A stretch of 64,000 bases of DNA from positions 1,083,952-1,147,951 of the forward strand of contig NZ_LT984895.1 in the NCBI RefSeq assembly GCF_900258505.1, in the 5' to 3' direction. Below, one piece after another: positions 1 to 8,121 of this stretch (its first letter is position 1; each line of letters opens with the position of its first letter). The translations under genes and the position numbers were made by a program. The DNA comes from Brachybacterium timonense. GTDB lineage: Bacteria; Actinomycetota; Actinomycetes; Actinomycetales; Dermabacteraceae. The notes beneath the pieces are model-generated. The model ran no database searches, was not told the DNA's origin, and worked only from the letters and a program-made list of their open reading frames with translations.

Positions 1-272
1 ATCCTCTGATGTCCGCGCGCTCCGAGCGGGTCGCGGAACGGGGCGGCAACGGGTTCATGATGGTTTCGGTGCGCCATGCGGCGCTGCTGCTGGCACAGGG
101 GGCCGGGCGACTGATTCGCTCGGCCGAGGACCGAGGCATGGTTGCGGTGCTGGATCCGCGTCTGGCAACGGCGCGTTACGGCCGGGTGCTCGCGGGTGCT
201 ATGCCGCCGCTGTGGCGCACCGACGACCCCGATGTGGCGGTGGCGGCGCTGCGGCGCCTTGCCGTGATCTGA
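1..272 (+). CDS. DinG-family ATP-dependent helicase, C-terminal fragment
   Basis: Only the last 89 or so codons are in the window; the frame is open to the left edge (first full codon at position 3). The visible piece has the pattern of the helicase C-terminal domain of DinG/XPD-like superfamily 2 helicases: a Pro-Leu-Met segment, a Gln-Gly-Ala-Gly-Arg-Leu-Ile-Arg motif VI (arginine finger region) and an Asp-Pro-Arg segment shortly after. Such proteins unwind DNA 5' to 3' in repair. A position next to lexA suits a repair role, but the N-terminal ATPase and iron-sulfur regions cannot be checked here. Confidence 0.75.
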   Translation, partial: PLMSARSERVAERGGNGFMMVSVRHAALLLAQGAGRLIRSAEDRGMVAVLDPRLATARYGRVLAGAMPPLWRTDDPDVAVAALRRLAVI

Positions 273-362
273 CCATCGGCACATCAGGCCCTGCCCGGCA
301 GACAGGGTAGCCCGGTGGCCTACTGAACCGTGGATCGACCCTGCTGACGTGTTGGACGAGGG

Positions 363-1085
363 TCAGACAGAGCGGAGAACGGCGACGACCTTGCCCAGGA
401 TCTCGGCGCTGTCACCGAGGATCGGGGCGAAAGCGGGGTTGTGAGGCATGAGCCAGACGTGTCCGTCACGCTGCGTGAACGTCTTGACGGTTGCCTCCCC
501 ATCGATCATCGCCGCGACGATCTCGCCTTTCTCAGCCGTCTTCTGACTGCGCACGACCACCCAGTCCCCATCGCAGATGGCAGCATCAATCATGGAGTCA
601 CCCACGACTTTCAGCAGGAACAGCTCTCCGCCGCCCACGATCTGCTCTGGCAGGGTGAAGACGTCTTCCACCTGCTCCTGGGCGGTGATCGGGACGCCAG
701 CGGCGATGCGCCCGACCAGTGGCACACGCACCGAGGGCGATGAGGAGATGTCGGGCTGATCCTCTTCCGCGTGCGGAGCATCGTCCTCGCCAGGCATGAC
801 GACCTCCATCGCCCGCGGCCGCTTGGGATCCCGGCGCAGATAGCCCTTGCGTTCGAGCGCCTGCAACTGATGGGACACCGATGAGGAGGACGTCAGCCCG
901 ACGGCGTCCCCGATCTCTCGCATCGACGGTGGGTATCCGCGCGACGTGATCGCCTCCGTGATGGTGGCGAGCACACGCCGTTGACGAGCTGTCAGCGCCG
1001 GCTGTGCCTCTGCGTCATACGCGGGGACTGCGGAGATGTCGGGACCCGCAGTGGGGCGTCCTCCGGGGGCGTTGCTCGGCGTCAT
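363..1085 (-). CDS. lexA: LexA, SOS repressor and self-cleaving protease
   Basis: A 240-residue protein with the LexA layout. Residues about 30-95 form the winged helix-turn-helix that binds SOS boxes. The C-terminal S24 peptidase domain has the Ala129-Gly130 cleavage site, the catalytic Ser164 (in Gly-Asp-Ser-Met) and Lys201. Activated RecA triggers cleavage and so derepresses the SOS regulon. It is transcribed away from a LysM gene, and a partly degenerate SOS box lies 86 bp upstream of its start, as expected for autoregulation. The N-terminal 28 residues before the helix-turn-helix are longer than in E. coli LexA, as is common in actinobacteria. Confidence 0.97.
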   Translation of the reverse strand: MTPSNAPGGRPTAGPDISAVPAYDAEAQPALTARQRRVLATITEAITSRGYPPSMREIGDAVGLTSSSSVSHQLQALERKGYLRRDPKRPRAMEVVMPGEDDAPHAEEDQPDISSSPSVRVPLVGRIAAGVPITAQEQVEDVFTLPEQIVGGGELFLLKVVGDSMIDAAICDGDWVVVRSQKTAEKGEIVAAMIDGEATVKTFTQRDGHVWLMPHNPAFAPILGDSAEILGKVVAVLRSV

Positions 1086-1170
1086 CGTGCGGGCCTCCTG
1101 CCGTTCGTTTGTCGGACCCTCCCGGTTGCATGAGTCCTGTCACCGAGCGTAGGCCGTCAGATGTCGAACG

Positions 1171-1186
1171 CCAAACACATGTTCGA
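1171..1186. promoter_or_regulatory. Putative SOS box upstream of lexA
   Basis: CCAAAC-ACAT-GTTCGA matches the actinobacterial LexA consensus TCGAAC-N4-GTTCGA at 10 of 12 defined positions, with a perfect right half. A further TCGAAC half site sits just left at 1164-1169. Location in the lexA/LysM divergent spacer supports autoregulation of lexA. Confidence 0.6.
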
Positions 1187-1238
1187 TCGGAGCTTGCGTG
1201 TCGCGCTCGGTGGCGGATACAGTCGCACACGAATTCGA

Positions 1239-1254
1239 TCGAACAGGAGTTCGG
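1239..1254. promoter_or_regulatory. SOS box overlapping the ribosome binding site of the LysM gene
   Basis: TCGAAC-AGGA-GTTCGG matches the LexA consensus at 11 of 12 defined positions. Its spacer contains the AGGAG ribosome binding site (1245-1249) of the gene starting at 1258, so bound LexA would sit over the translation start. Confidence 0.75.
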
Positions 1255-1257
1255 ACA

Positions 1258-1632
1258 ATGGATACGGTTCTCCCCTTCCGTCGCCCTCAGCAGCCCGCGC
1301 GCACGGCGCGGGGTCGAGCGAGCGTTCGACTCGCACTCACGCGCCGTGGACGCCGTCTCGTCGTCCTCATCGCGTTTCTGCTGGGGCTGGCGGTCGCTGC
1401 GGTGTCGATGCTTGCGCTGGATATCTCCTCGGCCGTGGCGGGAGGATCCGATCGTGCCGTCACCGTCACCGTGGAATCGGGAGACACGCTCTGGGGCTAC
1501 GCCGAGGAGTACGCCCCCACGCAGGATCCGCAGGACTTCGTGCAGCGTGCACAGCAGCTGAATAATCTGACCACCGCGCGGCTCACAGCAGGCTCGACCA
1601 TCACCCTGCCCGTTGGAGAGATCGAGCGCTGA
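1258..1632 (+). CDS. SOS-induced membrane-anchored LysM protein (ChiZ/YneA-like)
   Basis: A 124-residue protein with a basic N-terminus, one membrane segment at about residues 34-57 and a LysM peptidoglycan-binding domain at about 69-117 (starting Thr-Val-Glu-Ser-Gly-Asp-Thr-Leu-Trp). The order lexA, divergent LysM gene, nrdR is the same as M. tuberculosis lexA-Rv2719c(ChiZ)-nrdR. The protein also resembles the SOS division inhibitors YneA and DivS in size and layout. The likely role is to delay septation during DNA damage; whether it also cuts peptidoglycan cannot be told. The start is set by AGGAG eight bases upstream, inside a near-consensus SOS box. Confidence 0.85.
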   Translation: MDTVLPFRRPQQPARTARGRASVRLALTRRGRRLVVLIAFLLGLAVAAVSMLALDISSAVAGGSDRAVTVTVESGDTLWGYAEEYAPTQDPQDFVQRAQQLNNLTTARLTAGSTITLPVGEIER

Positions 1633-1761
1633 GTGTTCGCCCGGTCGGCGGAGGTGCTGTGTGTGGCCGACGGCATGACTGTGCCGTGGTCGAGGCATCG
1701 TCGATGCGCGGTGCGGTCGCACTCGGGCGCGCTGGTGGGCGAGTGCGGGTAGTCTGATGCG

Positions 1762-2229
1762 GTGCACTGCCCGTTCTGCCGCCACCCCGACTCGCGTGTC
1801 GTCGACTCCCGCACCACCGACGATGGTGCGGCTATTCGACGCCGTCGGCAGTGCCCGAACTGCGGTCGGCGCTTCTCTACCTCTGAGTCCGCCTCGCTCT
1901 CCGTGCGCAAACGCTCCGGCGCCAGTGAGCCGTTCAGCCGCGCGAAGGTGGTCTCAGGCGTGCGCAAGGCGTGCCAGGGGCGCCCCGTGACGGATGATCA
2001 GCTTGCAATTCTCGCGCAGCGCGTTGAGGAAGACATCCGCGCTTCGGGGCAGGCGGAGATTGACGCCCATGACGTGGGCCTGGCGATCCTGCAGCCCCTA
2101 CAGGAGCTTGACCTCGTCGCCTACCTGCGATTCGCCAGCGTCTATCAGAGCTTTGACTCGCTGGACGACTTCGATGCAGCGATCGAGCGCCTTCGTGCCT
2201 GCGAGGACGAGGCTGCGACCGCAGAGTGA
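1762..2229 (+). CDS. nrdR: NrdR, ribonucleotide reductase transcriptional repressor
   Basis: A 155-residue protein starting at GTG. The N-terminal zinc ribbon has Cys3, Cys6, Cys31 and Cys34, with the typical Asp-Ser-Arg and Arg-Arg-Arg-Arg-Gln-Cys-Pro-X-Cys spacing. An ATP-cone domain follows at about residues 46-136. NrdR senses ATP/dATP and represses ribonucleotide reductase genes. No ribonucleotide reductase gene is in the window, so it acts in trans. It follows the SOS LysM gene on the same strand. Confidence 0.95.
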   Translation: MHCPFCRHPDSRVVDSRTTDDGAAIRRRRQCPNCGRRFSTSESASLSVRKRSGASEPFSRAKVVSGVRKACQGRPVTDDQLAILAQRVEEDIRASGQAEIDAHDVGLAILQPLQELDLVAYLRFASVYQSFDSLDDFDAAIERLRACEDEAATAE

Positions 2230-2567
2230 GAGGCGGCAGCCCGCACGCGCCGGGACACTGCACCACAGCTCTGCCTCGGCGGGCATCGCAGCCCGGTTTC
2301 TCCACAAAGTGACGGGAATGGTCATGAGCACCGGTGAACAGTGCATAAGATTGAGCTCGTGCGCTCGCGCGGCGCACACCGGACGGCGGTCGTGGAGGGG
2401 AAGCCACGGCCGCCGTTCCTGTATCCAATGCCTCTCTGCAAAGCCTGCGTCCCTTGCCCTGCGCATCGGCTGTGCTTCGCCTCGCCTCGCAGAATCCCTG
2501 CTGCTATGGGTCCGACGACGAAGCCGGTGCGGCGTTCACAGCACCGCCGGTGCGCCGATGGCTTCGC
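2230..2567. other. Convergent spacer between nrdR and the HelR-like gene
   Basis: This 338-bp stretch holds no convincing gene. Its one clear element is a hairpin (2381-2419), listed separately, which suits a shared terminator for the two converging genes. Confidence 0.6.
2381..2419. terminator. Hairpin between convergent genes
   Basis: The arms 2381-2395 (GGACGGCGGTCGTGG) and 2404-2419 (CCACGGCCGCCGTTCC) pair over about 14 bp with small imperfections and an 8-base loop. No T-tract follows, which is common in high-GC actinobacteria. It lies between nrdR and the gene ending at 2568. Confidence 0.55.
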
Positions 2568-4829
2568 TCAGCGTGCTGGGCTGATCCCGGCAGGCAACGG
2601 TGCACTGTGTACGATGCCCAGATGCTGCGTGGACCGCGTCATCGCCACGAAGAGGTCGCCAGCCCCACGGTCATGCCCGACGAGCAGCTCCGAGGGTTCG
2701 ACCACGACGACCGCATCGAACTCGAGCCCCTTCGCGTCCTGCGCACTCATCACGGCGATCTCATCATCCACCCCGTCGGATCCGCTGCCGACGTGCGGCA
2801 GGCTCGGCACCGTGCGCAGCGTATCGATCAGCGCAGCGATGCGATCTGGTGCAGAGATCACCGCGATCCTGCCGATCGCGCGCGTGTACAGGGCTGCAGT
2901 CGCCTGTGCTGCGCGGGCGTTCAGATCCGCGGCGCCGACCCGTTCGATCAGCGGATCCTCGGAACCTTCCCGCACCGAACTGACGTCGGTGACCGGTAGA
3001 TCGTGGGACCGGGCCGTGGACAGAGCGGCGTCCATGATTCGGCGGGGTGTGCGGTAGTTGACGGTGAGCTGGAAAACCTCGAGCCGATCCTCGACGTACG
3101 GGGAGAGTGCTTGTTCCCAGCTGTGCGTCCCTGCCGCACTCGACGTCTGGGCGACATCGCCGACGACGGTGAAGGATTTCGTCGGGCAGCGCCGCATGAG
3201 CGACCGCCACATCATCGCCGAGTGTTCCTGGGCCTCGTCGACCACAACATGGCCGTACGTCCACGTGCGCTCTGCGGCAGCACGTTCCGCGAGGGAGCGG
3301 CCATCGCGCACACGAGCCACCTGCGCGGCCAGATCCTCCGCGCGAACCATGCCCGATGTGTCCACGTTCTCCAGCACGGCCCGGGCATAGTCCACGTCGC
3401 GTTCGCGTGCTGCGCGGGCGTCGCGGGCGAGCGCCTCATCGGGGGCGTCGTCGTGGCCGAGGAGCTCGGCGACCTCGTCCAAGAGCGGAACATCCTCCAC
3501 CGTCCACGGCGCGTCCTTCTGACGCACCAGGAGGTGAACATGGGGGGCGAGAGAGCGTGGGGCGGCGGCGCGTAGTCGTTCCGGATGCGCGAAGAGGATG
3601 CGCAGGAACTGCTGCGGGGTGTAGGGCAACCAGGCCAGGTTCACCGCGCGACGCACCGACGGTTCATGTCGCAGATCCGAGAGGAGGTCCGGACGGTCTT
3701 CCGGCAGTACGGTGCGACCGGCTCGGCGTAGCGCCTCCTCGTAGCGGTCGGCGAGCCGTTCGAGCACGGAGCGGGCGAAGACGGTGCGCGCAGCGTTATG
3801 GGGACGGTGACTGGCGCGTGCTTCCCGCCGGGCGGCGCGCACATCGTCGCGGGTGAGCGTGAGCTCCGTACCGTCGATACGTAGCCGCACATCGCGCTCG
3901 GGCACGATCTGGCGTTGTTTGACCGCACGCGAGAGCAGCTCCGCCATGGCGACATCGCCCTTCACGCGGGCGATCGCGTCGTCGTCCCGCAGCGTTGTCT
4001 CGATCCCGGGCATGAGATCACCGGGGGTGAGCATGACCACGCCGGATTCGCCCAGACTGGGCAGCACTCGCTCGATGTAGCGCAGAAAGCCGCGGGTAGG
4101 TGCCATGATCAGCACGCCCGTGTGCTCGAGTCTACGGCGGTGCGTGTACAGCAGATAGGCAGCGCGATGCAGTGCGACCGCGGTCTTGCCGGTACCGGGA
4201 CCGCCTTGAACCACGAGCACGCCACGATGCTCGGAGCGGATGATGCGGTCCTGTTCCGCCTGGATGGTCGCGACGATGTCGCCCATGCGTCCGGTGCGCT
4301 GCGTGGAGACGGCAGCGAGCAGCGCGCCCTCGCCGTGCAGCACAACGTCTTCCTGCAACCCGTCGGCGTCGAGGAGGGATTGGTCGAGAACGTCATCTTC
4401 GAGGCCGACGATCGTGCGGCCGCGCCCGATGAGGTGGCGCCGTAGCCGCACGCCGAGCCTGTCCGCGCTTGTCGCCTGGTAAAACGCTGCGGCCGCGGGG
4501 GCGCGCCAGTCCACCAGTAGCTGCTCGCGATCCGGGGTGAACAAGCCGATGCGTCCGATGTAGTGCCGCTCGCCGTCGTCGGTGTCCAACCGCCCGAACA
4601 CCACCGAACGGCTCACGGACCGCAGCAGCGACAGGCGGTCTTCGTACAGGGCCACGAAGGAGTCGCGTTCGGAGCGGTTCTGATGAGTGGAAGCGTGCTG
4701 CGAGGCCTGCATCTGATCGAGATTCCGCTCGACCTGCCCCGTCAGCTCATCAAGGCGTGTGTAGAGCAGATCGGCGTAGGCCTGCTCGCGCGCGAGCTCC
4801 CGTGCGAGTCGCTCGTCATTCTCATCCAC
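2568..4829 (-). CDS. HelR/HelD-like RNA polymerase recycling ATPase (UvrD-like superfamily 1)
   Basis: A 753-residue protein. The N-terminus (about 1-50) is a charged helical coiled-coil arm; Walker A Gly-Gly-Pro-Gly-Thr-Gly-Lys-Thr is at 209-216. The later motifs include Val-Val-Val-Asp-Glu-Ala-Gln-Glu (Walker B), Gly-Asp-Val-Ala-Gln and Asn-Tyr-Arg-Thr, as in UvrD/HelD proteins. HelD-family ATPases of actinobacteria remove stalled RNA polymerase from DNA and, in Streptomyces (HelR), can displace rifamycins. The N-terminal arm is what separates it from true UvrD helicases. It is transcribed divergently from the PAC2 gene. HelR versus another HelD paralogue is not decided here. Confidence 0.85.
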   Translation of the reverse strand: MDENDERLARELAREQAYADLLYTRLDELTGQVERNLDQMQASQHASTHQNRSERDSFVALYEDRLSLLRSVSRSVVFGRLDTDDGERHYIGRIGLFTPDREQLLVDWRAPAAAAFYQATSADRLGVRLRRHLIGRGRTIVGLEDDVLDQSLLDADGLQEDVVLHGEGALLAAVSTQRTGRMGDIVATIQAEQDRIIRSEHRGVLVVQGGPGTGKTAVALHRAAYLLYTHRRRLEHTGVLIMAPTRGFLRYIERVLPSLGESGVVMLTPGDLMPGIETTLRDDDAIARVKGDVAMAELLSRAVKQRQIVPERDVRLRIDGTELTLTRDDVRAARREARASHRPHNAARTVFARSVLERLADRYEEALRRAGRTVLPEDRPDLLSDLRHEPSVRRAVNLAWLPYTPQQFLRILFAHPERLRAAAPRSLAPHVHLLVRQKDAPWTVEDVPLLDEVAELLGHDDAPDEALARDARAARERDVDYARAVLENVDTSGMVRAEDLAAQVARVRDGRSLAERAAAERTWTYGHVVVDEAQEHSAMMWRSLMRRCPTKSFTVVGDVAQTSSAAGTHSWEQALSPYVEDRLEVFQLTVNYRTPRRIMDAALSTARSHDLPVTDVSSVREGSEDPLIERVGAADLNARAAQATAALYTRAIGRIAVISAPDRIAALIDTLRTVPSLPHVGSGSDGVDDEIAVMSAQDAKGLEFDAVVVVEPSELLVGHDRGAGDLFVAMTRSTQHLGIVHSAPLPAGISPAR

Positions 4830-5001
4830 GCTGTGGGTCCCCCTGAGCGGCGCTGTCGTGAGGCTGCTCCGGGAAGGCTGAGGCCCTCAGGGCCGGAGCG
4901 CGGTGATCCATTATGGTGGACGCGCCTGGGTGCCGTGACATGCGGCGGTGACACCGGTGGCCGAGCGGCCGTGCCGCATCAGCGAGGAGGGCAGATCCGA
5001 T

Positions 5002-5988
5002 ATGCGTGATCCACGAGATCTGTACAGCTTCGCGTCCATGGACGTGCTGGAGGCTGCGCCCCGCAACGGCCTCACCCTCGTGCATGCTTTGCCGGGACTG
5101 GTGGATGCCGGCAACTCCTGCCGAATCGCCGCCACGTATCTTCGCGACCAGCTTCGGCACGTGCCGCTGGTGTCCTTCGATACCGATGAGCTTCTTGACT
5201 ACCGCGGCTCGCGCCCTCAGGCGGCGTTCGACGGTCTCTCCTATACGCGTGTGGAGATCCCGGACCTGTCGATCAGTCTGATGTACGACGAATCCGACCG
5301 CCCATTCCTGCTGCTGGACGGCCCTGAACCGGATCTGCAGTGGCGACGGTTCGCCCAGGCGCTGATCGACCTGGTGGAGTTCTTCGACGTCGACCGCGTG
5401 GTGGGCATGCAGGCAGTTCCAGCAGCTGTGCCGCACACTCGCCCGATCGGGCTGATCGCCCACGCCAACGATCCCAGCTTGCTCGCGGGACGAGACCGCC
5501 CCGAGCCGACCCCGCCTGGGCACACTGGTACGAGAAACGGTGATGGCGATGGCGTCACGATCGAGTCGGAGATCGTGGTGCCGGCCGCTTTCGGCACCTA
5601 CCTTGAGCACGAACTCGGCCGAGCCTCCTTGCCGGCGATGGGGTATGCGGCCCAGGTGCCGCATTACCTCACGCGCACGGACTTTCCCGCAGGAGCGCTC
5701 GCCTTGCTGCGACGCGTGAGCGATGCTGCTGGTCTCGAACTGCCGCTGGTCGATCTCGGGGACCTCACCGACGCAGCGACTGCTGCCCTCGAAGCGACCC
5801 TGGAACAGAACGGCGAGGTGCAGCAGATCGTGCGTGCCCTCGAGGAGCAGCATGACCAGATGCAGGGGGAGCAGCACCCCCTGCACACCACCATGGACCT
5901 GCCGACCGCAGATGAGATCGGCGATCACTTCGAGCGGTTCCTCGCTGACCGCGACGCAGGGGAGGGTGAAGGGCCCGGGCGGCTGTGA
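5002..5988 (+). CDS. PAC2 (proteasome assembly chaperone) family protein
   Basis: A 328-residue protein starting at ATG 5002, preceded by GAGGAGGG (4984-4991). The early segment Leu-Val-His-Ala-Leu-Pro-Gly-Leu-Val-Asp-Ala-Gly-Asn, the Val-Ser-Phe-Asp-Thr-Asp-Glu-Leu-Leu-Asp-Tyr-Arg block and the Gly-Met-Gln-Ala-Val-Pro motif are typical of actinobacterial PAC2 proteins. The C-terminus (about 265-328) is acidic and helical. The family's biochemical role in bacteria is unclear; the eukaryotic and archaeal relatives help assemble proteasomes. No proteasome gene is in the window. Confidence 0.85.
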   Translation: MRDPRDLYSFASMDVLEAAPRNGLTLVHALPGLVDAGNSCRIAATYLRDQLRHVPLVSFDTDELLDYRGSRPQAAFDGLSYTRVEIPDLSISLMYDESDRPFLLLDGPEPDLQWRRFAQALIDLVEFFDVDRVVGMQAVPAAVPHTRPIGLIAHANDPSLLAGRDRPEPTPPGHTGTRNGDGDGVTIESEIVVPAAFGTYLEHELGRASLPAMGYAAQVPHYLTRTDFPAGALALLRRVSDAAGLELPLVDLGDLTDAATAALEATLEQNGEVQQIVRALEEQHDQMQGEQHPLHTTMDLPTADEIGDHFERFLADRDAGEGEGPGRL

Positions 5989-6096
5989 ACGGCTGCCTGA
6001 AGGTTGTTACCCCTTCGTGACCGCCGAATCCGTCGGCCCGGGTGAACTGCGCCACGGCCGTGACAGAATGATCCCGTTGCGGTGATGCATGTCCAC

Positions 6097-6133
6097 CTGC
6101 TCTCCTGTCCGGAATGCCCGAACAGGTGAGCAG
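6097..6133. terminator. Long hairpin between PAC2 gene and cspA
   Basis: The arms 6097-6112 (CTGCTCTCCTGTCCGG) and 6117-6133 (CCCGAACAGGTGAGCAG) pair at about 14 of 16 positions around an AATG loop. It could end the PAC2 transcript or lie in the cspA leader; no poly-T follows. Confidence 0.5.
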
Positions 6134-6260
6134 AGGGATGGTCCGTCCTCGAGCCACGCGGCACGAGCGGCACGCATCTGCGAGAGGGGTCCTCCTCGCG
6201 CACGCGGCACCACGGTCGCCATCGGCGGCCGATGACGGACGACACAGGAAGTGACAGGAC

Positions 6261-6464
6261 ATGGCACAGGGCTCGGTCAAGTGGTTCAACGCCGAGAAGG
6301 GCTACGGGTTCATCGAGATCGACGGCGGTGGCGCCGACGTTTTCGTGCACCACAGCCGCATCGACATGGATGGCTACCGCACTCTTGACGAGGGGCAGCG
6401 CGTCGAATTCGAGGTCGCGCAGGGTGAAAAGGGTCCGCAGGCGGAGAAGGTCCGCCCGCTCTGA
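6261..6464 (+). CDS. cspA: Cold shock protein CspA family
   Basis: A 67-residue single cold-shock domain. RNP1 is Lys-Gly-Tyr-Gly-Phe-Ile and RNP2 is Val-Phe-Val-His-His; the N-terminus Gly-Ser-Val-Lys-Trp-Phe-Asn is canonical. It binds single-stranded RNA and DNA and acts as an RNA chaperone. RNP1 carries Ile where many members have Ile or Val, so nothing essential is missing. A strong hairpin follows directly, and about 270 bp of untranslated sequence precedes it. It is monocistronic. Confidence 0.95.
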   Translation: MAQGSVKWFNAEKGYGFIEIDGGGADVFVHHSRIDMDGYRTLDEGQRVEFEVAQGEKGPQAEKVRPL

Positions 6465-6484
6465 CCCGTTCAGACATACCGGCT

Positions 6485-6522
6485 GCGTGGGCCGGGCAGG
6501 GACACCCCTGCCCGGCCCACGC
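6485..6522 (+). terminator. Rho-independent-like terminator of cspA
   Basis: A perfect 17-bp GC-rich stem (6485-6501 with 6506-6522) with an ACAC loop, 20 bp after the cspA stop codon. Confidence 0.85.
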
Positions 6523-6593
6523 CGTCTTCGGATGGTGCCGGCCCAGCGGATACACAGGGCGATCCCCCACAGCGCGCGGCGACGCCCACGCAG

Positions 6594-7424
6594 TCACTCG
6601 ATGATGCTGCCTCGACGGCGCAGTCGCTCCACCTGATCGTCGGTCGCCAGCCGCACTGACACAGGGTCCGACCTCAGCGCGCGTTCGAGCCCCGGGGGTA
6701 GCGGCGCATCAGAGGCGAGCAGCACGCAGTTCCCGCGGCGCTTCCCGGACAGATGTGCTGGCTCAGCGATCACGCCCACCGTCGTGAACACAGCGCCGAG
6801 CGTTGCAAGCTCGTCGGCGAGCACGCTGGTTCCGGGAGGAGCCGCAGAATTCGCAAGGTACAGCCCGCCCGGTCGCAGCACGCGATGCGCATGAGCTGCC
6901 GCATCGCGGCTCACGAGCGCGGGAGGTGTCACTGACCCGGAGAACACATCGCGGGTGAGCACGTCGAAGCGATCGTCGCGCCAGGATGAGAGCACCTGCG
7001 CCGCATCACCCACACGAATACGCAGGGCGGGGGAGCGCGGCAGATCGAACCAGCTGCGCACCTGCTCGGCGAGAAGCGCATCGATCTCCACAGCGATCTG
7101 CCGGGCACGGGGATACGCGGCGGCCAGTGCGCGCGGCAGAGCGCACCCGGCGCCGCCCAAGTGAGCGATCTGTGGTGTGGAGGCGCCTGGCTCCTCCAGA
7201 TGCAGCCCGATCGCCAGGTCCATCCAGCGCATGTACTCGAAGACGAGGTGACGCGGATCTGGATGCAGGTGCGAAGACGGCACGCCGTTCACCTCGAGCA
7301 GAACCGAGGCGTCGGTCTCCTGGCGCGCGGTGACCGTGCCGGTGCTGATCGGGACCGACTCATCCCAGGGGACAACGGCTCCTTCACGCACGGCAGTGGA
7401 TGCATGGCGGGTCGGTCGCGGCAT
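6594..7424 (-). CDS. Spermidine-synthase-like SAM-dependent protein
   Basis: A 276-residue protein of the spermidine synthase / class I methyltransferase fold. Residues about 80-150 hold the nucleotide-binding segment (His-Leu-Gly-Gly-Ala-Gly), an acidic loop ending Ala-Val-Glu-Ile-Asp, and a later Arg-Val-Gly-Asp-Ala. Asp-Val-Phe-Ser-Gly-Ser follows as in the actinobacterial stand-alone members. True polyamine synthases carry a conserved gatekeeper loop that I cannot confirm here, so the substrate is unknown. It is transcribed alone, with its start facing the HEPN-dinB pair. Confidence 0.75.
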   Translation of the reverse strand: MPRPTRHASTAVREGAVVPWDESVPISTGTVTARQETDASVLLEVNGVPSSHLHPDPRHLVFEYMRWMDLAIGLHLEEPGASTPQIAHLGGAGCALPRALAAAYPRARQIAVEIDALLAEQVRSWFDLPRSPALRIRVGDAAQVLSSWRDDRFDVLTRDVFSGSVTPPALVSRDAAAHAHRVLRPGGLYLANSAAPPGTSVLADELATLGAVFTTVGVIAEPAHLSGKRRGNCVLLASDAPLPPGLERALRSDPVSVRLATDDQVERLRRRGSIIE

Positions 7425-7560
7425 CGCTCCACTGTAGTTCCCTCCTCCACCGCGGCCGTGTGTCCACGGTGGCCCTCGAATGTCGCAGTGGCTCCGTAAC
7501 GTTCCGAGACGAGATCACAGCCGCGGCGGTCAGGCCGTGGCGCGGACTAGAGGAGGGGCC

Positions 7561-8016
7561 ATGTCCATCACGCAACTGAGGCCGAATCAGACAGCATCGC
7601 GCACCACCGGAGCTGCTCTGCGACGGCTTGATGCAGACCTCGCGGCGCTGGAGCGTGCTGAGCAGATTCTCTGTCACGCCGAGTCACAGGATGGTCGCGA
7701 TGCGTTCGAGCTCGCGCACCGAGCGGCGCTGAGAATCGCCGGTGTCGTCATCAGCCGTGCCAACCGCTCCCGCAGGCGCCCGTTGCCGTTGAACGTCTGG
7801 GCGGCACTGAGCAGACTCGGGGGTGAGCACGCTCGACGTGCCGAGGAGTGCGAGCCTTTCGTGCGTGAGCGCGCCCTGCTGGATCGCGAGGAACGCAGGG
7901 AACCGGATGCCGATCTGATCGCACGGCACTGTGCCGGGACACGTGAGCATTTGCGGCGCGTGCGTGAGCTCTGCCTGGCGGATATCGCCCAGCCTGTCGT
8001 GGCGCTTGCCAGCTGA
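7561..8016 (+). CDS. SAV_6107-type HEPN domain protein
   Basis: A 151-residue helical protein starting at ATG 7561 behind GAGGAGG. The central region Arg-Ala-Ala-Leu-Arg-Ile-Ala-Gly-Val-Val and the following Asn-Val-Trp-Ala-Ala-Leu-Ser-Arg-Leu-Gly are characteristic of the actinobacterial HEPN family named after Streptomyces SAV_6107. HEPN folds often bind or cut RNA, but this family lacks an obvious R-X4-H RNase motif here, so a nuclease role is not supported. It lies just upstream of dinB on the same strand, an association recurrent in actinobacteria. Confidence 0.75.
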   Translation: MSITQLRPNQTASRTTGAALRRLDADLAALERAEQILCHAESQDGRDAFELAHRAALRIAGVVISRANRSRRRPLPLNVWAALSRLGGEHARRAEECEPFVRERALLDREERREPDADLIARHCAGTREHLRRVRELCLADIAQPVVALAS

Positions 8017-8121
8017 CGACGGCGCAGACGGATACGGGCGGAGTACGGGGATGGTCGTTGCCGTTCAGGCGCGCAGAGCGGATACAGTCCGAGCACGGGA
8101 TCGATGAGAGCAGGGTGAGGA

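Noticed and set aside
8017..8121. Search for an SOS box before dinB
   Set aside because: No TCGAAC/GTTCGA pair is visible in the spacer, so LexA control was not claimed.
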